From assembly GCA_016650115.1 (NCBI GenBank), contig JAENWI010000019.1, positions 1 to 13,628 of the forward strand: a stretch of 13,628 bases of DNA. The letters run 5' to 3'. Under the pieces are notes generated by a model, which searched no databases, had not been told where the DNA came from, and saw only the letters and a list, made by a program, of their open reading frames with translations. The stretch is from Peptostreptococcaceae bacterium (lineage in GTDB: Bacteria > Bacillota > Clostridia > Peptostreptococcales > Anaerovoracaceae). Shown in pieces: positions 8,355-13,628 of the stretch (position 1 is its first letter; each line of letters starts with the position of its first letter). The position numbers and the translations under genes were made by a program.

Positions 8355-9832
8355 TGGAAAACGCAACGAACGTTTGGGGTACAATAGTTACAAATTATTT
8401 AACGTTGTTATTTGTAGTCGATTTTATTATTGCATTAACAATTATATTTCTTGAACGTAAAAATCCATCTGCAACACTTGCATGGATTATGATACTATTC
8501 CTGCTACCTGTAGCAGGGATAGTATTTTATTTTCTGTTCTCCCAAAATATATCAAGGCAGAAAATGTTTAAACTATCAAAATCAGAAGAGGCGGTTATGG
8601 AAAATGCTTTGCATGAACAGATAGAAGAGATAAAAACCGGCAGTTTCAATTTTTCGAACAGAGAAAGCAGAGCTTGGAGAGACCTGATCAGACTGAATCA
8701 AACCTATGGAAAAGCTTTTTTCACACAAGACAATAAAATTTCTCTCATAACAGATGGTGAAGATATGCATAACAGTCTTCTTAAAGATATTCGAAACGCT
8801 AAAACAACCATTAATATCATGTATTTTATTATTAAAAACGATAACATTGGTAAGCAAATATTAGAAGCACTGTCGGAACGTGCGAAGGCTGGAGTTGAGG
8901 TTCGACTGCTGATTGATGCTTTAGGCGGAAGACAAATTCTTGATTTTAGCACCGCAGAACTGAGAGAAGCGGGAGGGCGGGTTGCATTCTTCTTCCCACC
9001 TAAGTTTAAATATTTAAAAATAGTGAATATGAAATTAAACTATAGAAATCATCGAAAAATAGTAGTCATTGATGGTGCAATTGGCTATATAGGTGGATTT
9101 AATATAGGTAGAGAATATGTTGGATTAAAGAAAAAGTTCGGTTATTGGCGGGATACTCATTTGAGATTTTCTGGAAGCGGCGTTCAAGATCTCAACGCAA
9201 GATTTATTATGGATTGGAAATTCGCCGCAAAGGAAAGATTGACAGTATCGGAAGTTTATTACAGCGAAGTGGTGAAAGAGGGTACCACTGGTATCCAGAT
9301 TGTTTCTTCGGGTCCGGATTCTGCAAGGGAAGAAATTAAAAGAGCCTACATGAGAATGATTGCTTCAGCAACGAAAAATATTTATTTGCAAACACCGTAT
9401 TTTGTTCCAGATGACAGTTTGCTGGACTCATTGAAAATGGCGGCAATGTCAGGTGTTGACGTGAAAATCATGATACCTTGCATGCCAGACCATATGTTTG
9501 TTTACTGGGCTACATATTCTTATGTAGGGGAACTGATTAATTCTGGAGTGAAAATATATATATATGATAATGGGTTTCTTCATGCAAAGACTATAGTTGT
9601 GGATACAGAGGTGGCATCTATAGGTTCAGCTAACTTTGATCGAAGAAGTTTTAAACTGAATTTTGAAGCGAATGCTTTTATTTATGATGGAAAAGAAGCA
9701 AAAAAAATTGAGTCAATATTTGAACAGGATATGAAATTGTGCCATGAACTTACAAAAGAACTTTATGAAAAAAGATCGGTTGTTATAAAGTTCAAAGAAG
9801 CCATTTCAAGATTGCTTTCAGATTTATTATAG
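8354..9832 (+). CDS. cls: Cardiolipin synthase (phospholipase D family)
   Basis: Membrane enzyme that condenses two phosphatidylglycerol molecules to cardiolipin and glycerol. It has 492 residues, typical for Cls. Two N-terminal membrane helices (~14-32 and ~41-63) enclose the family stretch FLERKNPSATLAWIMILFLLP. Two phospholipase D catalytic motifs HxKxxxxD are intact: His233-Lys235-Asp240 (NHRKIVVID) and His410-Lys412-Asp417 (LHAKTIVVD), each followed by a family GGFN or GSANFDRRS segment. The C-terminus (SRLLSDLL) also looks like Cls. The ATG overlaps the stop of the trpB remnant, and the best ribosome binding site (GGAG at 8337-8340) lies inside that remnant at a rather long 13-base spacing. 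It is probably the last gene of the smc-to-cls run. Confidence 0.96.
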   Translation: MENATNVWGTIVTNYLTLLFVVDFIIALTIIFLERKNPSATLAWIMILFLLPVAGIVFYFLFSQNISRQKMFKLSKSEEAVMENALHEQIEEIKTGSFNFSNRESRAWRDLIRLNQTYGKAFFTQDNKISLITDGEDMHNSLLKDIRNAKTTINIMYFIIKNDNIGKQILEALSERAKAGVEVRLLIDALGGRQILDFSTAELREAGGRVAFFFPPKFKYLKIVNMKLNYRNHRKIVVIDGAIGYIGGFNIGREYVGLKKKFGYWRDTHLRFSGSGVQDLNARFIMDWKFAAKERLTVSEVYYSEVVKEGTTGIQIVSSGPDSAREEIKRAYMRMIASATKNIYLQTPYFVPDDSLLDSLKMAAMSGVDVKIMIPCMPDHMFVYWATYSYVGELINSGVKIYIYDNGFLHAKTIVVDTEVASIGSANFDRRSFKLNFEANAFIYDGKEAKKIESIFEQDMKLCHELTKELYEKRSVVIKFKEAISRLLSDLL

Positions 9833-9917
9833 TATTGATTTAATAATCCAGGTATGATATAGTTTTAGAAATGTGCTTTTGTAGAAAAGAATATAATTTG
9901 AAAGGAAAGATAGAATA

Positions 9918-11156
9918 ATGTATTTTAATAATTTAGATAAGACTGATCTTGAAGTGAGCAATATAATCAGACGCGAAATAAGCAGGCAAGAAAACAAGCT
10001 TGAAATGATAGCTTCCGAAAATTTCACCAGCAAAGCTGTTATGGAGGCTTGTGGAAGTGAATTGACAAATAAATACGCTGAAGGGTACCCGGGGAAAAGA
10101 TATTACGGCGGGTGTGAGCATGTGGATGAAGTGGAAACGCTGGCAATTGAAAGATTGAAAAAACTGTTTGGAGCAGAATATGCCAATGTTCAGCCTCATT
10201 CTGGTTCCAGTGCAAATATAGCAGTATATTTTGCCTTATTAACACCAGGAGATACAGTCCTTGGAATGGACCTTTCAAATGGAGGACATTTGACTCATGG
10301 AAGCAAGGTGAATATTTCGGGTAAATATTTTAACTTTATTCCATATGGTCTGGACCATGAGACAGAAACTATCGATTTTGATGAAGTCAGAAGACTAGCC
10401 AATGAGTTTAAACCCAAAATGATTGTTGCAGGTGCAAGCGCTTATCCAAGAATAATAGATGCTAAAAAATTCAGAGAAATTGCAGATGAAGTCGGGGCGA
10501 TACTTATGGTTGATATGGCTCATTTTGCCGGACTAGTTGCAGCAGGTATCCATCCGAATCCAATGGAATATGCTGATGTTGTTACAACTACAACACATAA
10601 AACATTAAGAGGCCCACGAGGAGGAGCGATTCTGGCAAAAGCGGAATACGGAGCAAAATTGAACAAAGCAATTTTCCCGGGTATTCAGGGTGGACCGCTT
10701 ATGCATATTATTGCGGGGAAAGCAGTATGCTTTAAAGAAGCTATGGAACCTTCCTTTATTGAATATCAAAAGCAGGTTGTTGCTAATGCAAAAGCACTTG
10801 CACAGGAATTAATCAAAAAAGATTTTAAACTGGTATCTGGAGGTACAGATAATCATCTTGTATTACTTAATTTAACGAATAAGGGTGTTACTGGAAAAGA
10901 AGCAGAATTGTTGCTGGATGAAGCAAATATTACTACTAACAAAAATACTATACCAAATGATCCATATGGAGCAAATGTTACCGCTGGAATAAGGATTGGT
11001 ACACCGGCAATAACTACAAGAGGGTTTAAAGAAACTGAAATTATAAAAGTTGCTGATGCAATCGCGCTGGTTTTGAATAATCCTGAAAGTATAGAAAAAA
11101 GAGAAGAGGCAAAGGCAATTGTAAAAGAACTTTGCGAAAGATTTCCACTGTACTAA
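9918..11156 (+). CDS. glyA: Serine hydroxymethyltransferase
   Basis: PLP enzyme interconverting serine plus tetrahydrofolate with glycine plus 5,10-methylene-tetrahydrofolate, the main source of one-carbon units. It has 412 residues, the usual bacterial length. Seen: MIASENFTSKAVMEACGSELT (start ~30), NKYAEGYPGKRYYGGCEHVD (51-70), VDMAHFAGLVAAG (198-210) and the PLP-binding TTTTHKTLRGPRGG with Lys228. The start has GAAAGGAAAG about 8 bases upstream. The 85-base gap after cls contains no convincing terminator or riboswitch; a TATAAT at 9892-9897 lacks a matching -35. Transcription may start here or read through from cls. Confidence 0.98.
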   Translation: MYFNNLDKTDLEVSNIIRREISRQENKLEMIASENFTSKAVMEACGSELTNKYAEGYPGKRYYGGCEHVDEVETLAIERLKKLFGAEYANVQPHSGSSANIAVYFALLTPGDTVLGMDLSNGGHLTHGSKVNISGKYFNFIPYGLDHETETIDFDEVRRLANEFKPKMIVAGASAYPRIIDAKKFREIADEVGAILMVDMAHFAGLVAAGIHPNPMEYADVVTTTTHKTLRGPRGGAILAKAEYGAKLNKAIFPGIQGGPLMHIIAGKAVCFKEAMEPSFIEYQKQVVANAKALAQELIKKDFKLVSGGTDNHLVLLNLTNKGVTGKEAELLLDEANITTNKNTIPNDPYGANVTAGIRIGTPAITTRGFKETEIIKVADAIALVLNNPESIEKREEAKAIVKELCERFPLY

Positions 11157-11208
11157 ATATTATAATGGGGAATTGAACAAGGGAAGATAAAATAGGGGAA
11201 AATTAACA

Positions 11209-11922
11209 ATGAAAAGATTTTTTAATTCACCGGCTTTGATTTTACTGATAATTATGGGGGCAATGGGGGTTGTCAATGGAAGATTTGACGATCCGGTAAA
11301 GTGGGCAATGGGAATTGCACTTATGTTGCCAGGAATCGTTATAGGACTGTCTTTTCATGAGTTTGGCCATGCTTATGTAGCCTACAAAATGGGAGACCCG
11401 ACACCGCAGCTTCAGGGCAGGGTGACAGTTAGCCCATTAGCGCATATCGATCCGATAGGGTTTATCGCTTTAATGTTTGTGGGATTTGGATGGGGCAGAC
11501 CAGTCCAGATAAACCCGAACAATTTTAAAAAACCAAGGAGAGATGAGCTCCTTGTAGCAATAGCGGGTATAACAATTAACTTTATTCTGGCTATTGTATT
11601 TGCAGGGATACTAAAATTGATTGTTGTCTTTGGATACAGTTTTGTAAATACCTATATGGGCAGTGTGGTTGTTGATATTATAAGTTATACGATTATGATT
11701 AATATAGTTCTTTTGGTATTTAATTTACTGCCTATACCTCCACTGGATGGTTTTGGTATCATTACTCAAATATTTAATTTGAAGGGCACAGCGTTTTATT
11801 ATAAAGTATATGATAAAGGTTTTATTATATTAATGTTATTGCTGATTTTAAACATTGTCGATATTGTATTAAATCCAGCTGTCAGTTTTATTTATAGCTT
11901 TATTGTTGGGATATTCTTTTGA
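11209..11922 (+). CDS. Site-2 protease family membrane metalloprotease (peptidase M50)
   Basis: A 237-residue multi-pass membrane protein with the zinc motif HEFGH (50-54) inside a hydrophobic segment. The second metal-site motif is NLLPIPPLDG (172-181), in which Asp180 would be the third zinc ligand. About five or six membrane segments are visible, at ~8-22, ~35-60, ~83-97, ~115-145, ~155-180 and ~203-235. GRVTVSPLAHIDPIG between the helices is typical of the compact YwhC/Rip-like M50 group found in Firmicutes. There is no PDZ domain, so it is neither an RseP/RasP type nor, judging by its motifs and size, SpoIVFB. Substrate and role are unknown; regulated intramembrane proteolysis is inferred from the family only. 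It lies 52 bases after glyA, with AGGGGA before the start, and may be co-transcribed with glyA. Confidence 0.9.
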   Translation: MKRFFNSPALILLIIMGAMGVVNGRFDDPVKWAMGIALMLPGIVIGLSFHEFGHAYVAYKMGDPTPQLQGRVTVSPLAHIDPIGFIALMFVGFGWGRPVQINPNNFKKPRRDELLVAIAGITINFILAIVFAGILKLIVVFGYSFVNTYMGSVVVDIISYTIMINIVLLVFNLLPIPPLDGFGIITQIFNLKGTAFYYKVYDKGFIILMLLLILNIVDIVLNPAVSFIYSFIVGIFF

Positions 11923-11932
11923 TTCCATTCTG

Positions 11933-12046
11933 TAATTAGGGGCTGCTGAACAAACAGAAATTCTCTTAAATGTTTGTTCAGGACAGATGGGATCTGTAAA
12001 AAGCAGTCAAAGAACATGATAAAATCTGCTTTTAAGCCCCTAATTA
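11933..12046. repeat. 114-nt palindromic element folding as a four-way junction
   Basis: A perfect 12-bp closing helix (TAATTAGGGGCT at 11933-11944 with its complement at 12035-12046) encloses three hairpins. Hairpin 1 has an 11-bp stem, CTGAACAAACA (11946-11956) with 11971-11981, and a 14-nt loop. Hairpin 2 has a 6-bp stem, ACAGAT (11983-11988) with 11992-11997, and loop GGG. Hairpin 3 has an 8-bp stem, AAAAGCAG (11999-12006) with 12026-12033, and a 19-nt loop. Exactly one unpaired base (11945, 11982, 11998, 12034) separates consecutive stems. All 37 pairs are Watson-Crick. It may be a small structured RNA or a MITE-like element; a T-rich run follows on the + strand (12047-12057), so it might also end transcripts of the M50 gene. 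No known RNA family was recognised. Confidence 0.75.
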
Positions 12047-12099
12047 TTTGTTTTTTCTTATTTCACAATTTAAAATAGTAATAAGTAATAGATTTATAG

Positions 12100-12105
12100 T
12101 ATAAT
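12100..12105 (+). promoter_or_regulatory. Probable -10 element of the ferredoxin promoter
   Basis: A consensus TATAAT sits 31 bases before the ferredoxin start, in a very AT-rich stretch (12047-12105) that could act as an upstream element. No good -35 hexamer is found 16-19 bases upstream, so the call rests on the -10 match and the position after the palindromic element. Confidence 0.35.
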
Positions 12106-12122
12106 GAAGGAAAATATGAAAT

Positions 12123-12127
12123 GGAGG
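12123..12127 (+). promoter_or_regulatory. Ribosome binding site of the ferredoxin gene
   Basis: GGAGG lies 9 bases before ATG 12137 and supports that start for this short gene. Another ATG at 12130 is in a different frame. Confidence 0.75.
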
Positions 12128-12136
12128 ATATGAAAT

Positions 12137-12325
12137 ATGAAAGCAAATGTGAACAGGGATACCTGTATTGGTTGTGGCGTATGTGAAGAAAAAAGCCCTG
12201 GTGTTTTTAAAATTGATTGTGATAATATAGCAATTGTAAAAGTGGAAGAAATACCAAATGACTTAGAAGTCTCTGCAATTAACGCCCGTGATGATTGCCC
12301 TGTAGATGCGATAACCATCGTTTAA
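12137..12325 (+). CDS. Small [4Fe-4S] ferredoxin
   Basis: A 62-residue soluble electron carrier. The ligands of one [4Fe-4S] cluster are Cys10, Cys13 and Cys16 (CIGCGVC) plus Cys54 before Pro55 (DDCPVDAI). This is the Thermotoga/Bacillus-type single-cluster fold rather than the two-cluster clostridial 2[4Fe-4S] type. Where such ferredoxins often have a further Cys (C-P after the third ligand), this protein has Ser20-Pro21. The partner disulfide Cys is also missing, so the extra disulfide is lost; Cys28 is an unpaired extra. It appears to be a single-gene unit, with a probable promoter upstream and a strong terminator directly after the stop. Redox partners cannot be told from the context. Confidence 0.92.
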   Translation: MKANVNRDTCIGCGVCEEKSPGVFKIDCDNIAIVKVEEIPNDLEVSAINARDDCPVDAITIV

Positions 12326-12373
12326 TTCAATAAAAAAAAGGACGTTTTAAACGCCCTTTTTTTATTGAATTAA
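12322..12373. terminator. Long bidirectional hairpin terminator between ferredoxin and maf
   Basis: An extended inverted repeat runs from the ferredoxin stop codon (TTAATTCAATA, 12322-12332) to its complement at 12363-12373. The inner part is an A8 tract, GGACG, a short TA-rich loop, CGCCC and a T7 tract, with one A/C mismatch and one bulged A. A G/C core flanked by an A tract on one side and a T tract on the other is the layout of a Rho-independent terminator that works in both directions, which fits the convergent ferredoxin (+) and maf (-) genes. Confidence 0.9.
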
Positions 12374-12388
12374 TTTGTTTATACATTT

Positions 12389-12970
12389 CTAAAAATTACT
12401 AATTTCTTCTTTTATCCTGTTCAACGGAAATCCAATGACGTTTTCAAAGTCACCTTCGATATGGTCAATATATTTGCCCCAGGCGCCTTGAATGGCATAT
12501 CCGCCGGCTTTGTCATACGGCTCATCGGTATTGATATATGTTAAAATATCGGATTCAAAATATTTTTTAAAATAAACTTTAGTGATTTCAAAAAAGACCT
12601 TTCTTCGGTCACTAAATGGTTCAATTAAAGCCACTCCTGTTACAACAAGGTGGGATTTGCCATTTAATTTCGACAAAACATCAAAAGCGTCTTCTTTGGT
12701 CTCGGGTTTTCCTATGATTCTATCTGAATATACAATTGTATCTGCTCCAATGATTACACTATTATTAGAAATTGTTTTATTCAAAAGAGTGATTTCAACT
12801 GAAAGTGCTTTCTTAAGCGCCAGAAACATAACAGTATCTTCCATATTCATCTGAATTTGAATGTTTTCATCAACTTCAGGCTTTATAATAATTGGATTAA
12901 TTCCCTCTTTTCTGAGCATATCGATTCTTCGGGGAGAAGAAGATGCAAGAATAATATTGTAGCTTTTCAT
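12389..12970 (-). CDS. maf: Maf family nucleoside triphosphate pyrophosphatase
   Basis: House-cleaning enzyme that hydrolyses non-canonical or excess nucleoside triphosphates (dTTP/UTP type) to monophosphate and pyrophosphate; the B. subtilis homologue is linked to septum control. It has 193 residues, a normal length. Seen: ASSSPRR (9-15), GADTIV with catalytic Asp77 (75-80), GKPETKEDA (87-95), EPYDKAGGYAIQG (150-162) and the IEGDFENVIGFPL stretch (171-183). Gln161 in AIQG fits the YhdE-like dTTP/UTP branch rather than the YceF (m7GTP) branch; this is inference. It starts 9 bases after the penicillin-binding protein stop on the same strand and ends just before the shared terminator. Confidence 0.96.
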   Translation of the reverse strand: MKSYNIILASSSPRRIDMLRKEGINPIIIKPEVDENIQIQMNMEDTVMFLALKKALSVEITLLNKTISNNSVIIGADTIVYSDRIIGKPETKEDAFDVLSKLNGKSHLVVTGVALIEPFSDRRKVFFEITKVYFKKYFESDILTYINTDEPYDKAGGYAIQGAWGKYIDHIEGDFENVIGFPLNRIKEEISNF

Positions 12971-12974
12971 TTGT

Positions 12975-12981
12975 CTCCTTT
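12975..12981 (-). promoter_or_regulatory. Ribosome binding site of maf overlapping the upstream stop codon
   Basis: On the - strand AAAGGAG lies 4 bases before the maf ATG (12970), and its first two bases are part of the TAA stop of the penicillin-binding protein gene (12982-12980). This suggests maf is translated from the same message, probably with coupling. Confidence 0.75.
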
Positions 12982-13628
12982 ATGGATTCAGCCAATCAGG
13001 AATAGTTGATCCATCATCTACTGCTGGTTCAGTTGTTTTCCCCGGTTTCCCCGGTTTGCCAGGTTTATCAGGTTTGCCTGTCGGATTATCGCCTCCAACG
13101 GCTGGCCCTGCAAAATCAGAGGCAACGCCGTCTGGATTTATTGGATATATTTCAGGATTTGAATTATGTATATTACAATAGTAATGTGGTAATTCATAAT
13201 TCATATCTCCAACGTTAGATATATCATAAGGTCTCTTAATACCTAATCTGGAAGACACACTTGTGCATTCCGGGGTTGCAAGGTAGCCTGAATCATTACA
13301 AATATCTGCAAGTACATGTATATTATCAACTACTATAGGTTCAGTGCCTTTAATAAAGTATTCATTTATAACGGTTCCCCTTGGATCTAAGCCACTTAAT
13401 TCTGAAGGAAGCATTCCGCTTTTGCTGTCAATGGCTATCCTTATAATGTTTTCGGAGGCAGAAGGGAAGGACCCTGATGGAATTCCGGCACAAACCTGTT
13501 TCATAATCTTGCTAAACAATCTTGATGAAGCTGTACTCCCTTGAGTAAGTTCTATATTTATATCGTTGCCAATCCAGATTGCACCAACGTATTGAGGTGT
13601 GAAACCTACAAACCAGGCATCATAGTTG
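12980..13628 (-). CDS. Class A penicillin-binding protein, C-terminal part (5' end outside window)
   Basis: C-terminal ~215 residues of a bifunctional peptidoglycan glycosyltransferase/transpeptidase (PBP1A-like), acting on the outer face of the membrane. The frame is open to the window edge; a Met codon at 13519 is internal. The first visible residues, NYDAWFVGFTPQYVGAIWIG, are the conserved strand that follows the KTG(T) active-site motif, so the catalytic Ser, SxN and KTG lie outside. After the transpeptidase end comes a Cys-containing stretch, CNDSGYLATPECTS, common in Firmicute class A enzymes. A low-complexity tail follows with GKP/DKP tripeptides and a short acidic end (DDGSTIPDWLNP). 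The full gene is probably over 2 kb. It is followed by maf in the same direction. Confidence 0.88.
   Translation of the reverse strand, partial: NYDAWFVGFTPQYVGAIWIGNDINIELTQGSTASSRLFSKIMKQVCAGIPSGSFPSASENIIRIAIDSKSGMLPSELSGLDPRGTVINEYFIKGTEPIVVDNIHVLADICNDSGYLATPECTSVSSRLGIKRPYDISNVGDMNYELPHYYCNIHNSNPEIYPINPDGVASDFAGPAVGGDNPTGKPDKPGKPGKPGKTTEPAVDDGSTIPDWLNP
13035..13079. repeat. Five-copy 9-bp tandem repeat in the penicillin-binding protein tail
   Basis: Five consecutive 9-base units of the form G(G/T)TTTNCCN or close variants (GGTTTCCCC, GGTTTGCCA, GGTTTATCA, GGTTTGCCT and a first GTTTTCCCC) encode, on the - strand, GKP-DKP-GKP-GKP-GKT. The 9-base period equals three codons, so copy-number change by slippage keeps the frame and only alters the length of the Gly-Lys-Pro tail. 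Confidence 0.85.

Noticed and set aside
9145..9339. 64-codon open frame inside cls
   Set aside because: Lies wholly inside the well-supported cls gene, has no recognisable motif, and is explained as a frame shadow.
9833..9917. Promoter or riboswitch before glyA
   Set aside because: TATAAT at 9892-9897 and TATGAT at 9853-9858 have no matching -35, the leader would be very short, and no stable fold of a known riboswitch is visible in 85 bases.
11157..11208. Promoter (TATAAT at 11161-11166) before the M50 protease
   Set aside because: No -35 at correct spacing; the nearest TTGCGA is 23 bases away inside glyA. Read-through from glyA is simpler.
12114..12142. Short repeated ATATGAAA words before the ferredoxin gene
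   Set aside because: Three irregularly spaced copies in AT-rich sequence around the ribosome binding site; not enough to call an operator or repeat.
1..13628. CRISPR array, tRNA or rRNA genes, transposase or phage genes
   Set aside because: No regularly spaced repeats, no tRNA-like T-loop or anticodon pattern and no transposase or phage motifs were found; the four-way junction element at 11933-12046 lacks the stem lengths and conserved bases of a tRNA.

Overview
The window is AT-rich, gene-dense bacterial chromosome. Short intergenic gaps, strong AGGAGG-type ribosome binding sites, Firmicute-type SMC, FtsY and SHMT, and a small one-cluster ferredoxin suggest an anaerobic low-GC Gram-positive of the Clostridia sensu lato (Clostridiales or Tissierellales-like). 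This is a judgement from protein style and gene order; no species is claimed.

Layout. (1) Positions 2-9832, + strand: a tightly packed run, probably one long operon, of smc (5' end outside the window), ftsY, der, plsY, gpsA, miaB, a 3'-terminal scrap of trpB, and cls. It combines chromosome condensation (SMC), membrane protein targeting (FtsY), 50S assembly (Der), phospholipid synthesis (GpsA makes sn-glycerol-3-phosphate, PlsY acylates it, Cls makes cardiolipin) and tRNA modification (MiaB). The ftsY/der and der/plsY pairs both overlap by 8 bases. (2) Positions 9918-11922, + strand: glyA and a membrane-embedded M50 (site-2) metalloprotease. (3) Positions 11923-12136: a gap holding an elaborate inverted-repeat element that folds as a four-way junction, followed by a probable promoter. 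(4) Positions 12137-12325, + strand: a 62-residue [4Fe-4S] ferredoxin. (5) A long hairpin terminator lies between convergent units. (6) On the - strand, a class A penicillin-binding protein (only its C-terminal end is in the window) is followed 9 bases later by maf.

Most of the window is housekeeping. Two things are not explained by ordinary genes. One is the 114-nt element at 11933-12046: three hairpins inside a perfect 12-bp closing helix, with exactly one unpaired base at each of the four junction positions. It may be a structured RNA or a MITE-like insertion; its GGGGCT/AGCCCC ends are flanked by TAATTA on both sides. The other is a fragment coding for the last ~30 residues of tryptophan synthase beta, placed directly after the miaB stop and ending in TAATG, where the ATG is the cls start. 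It marks an old rearrangement. No complete new multi-gene system is visible.
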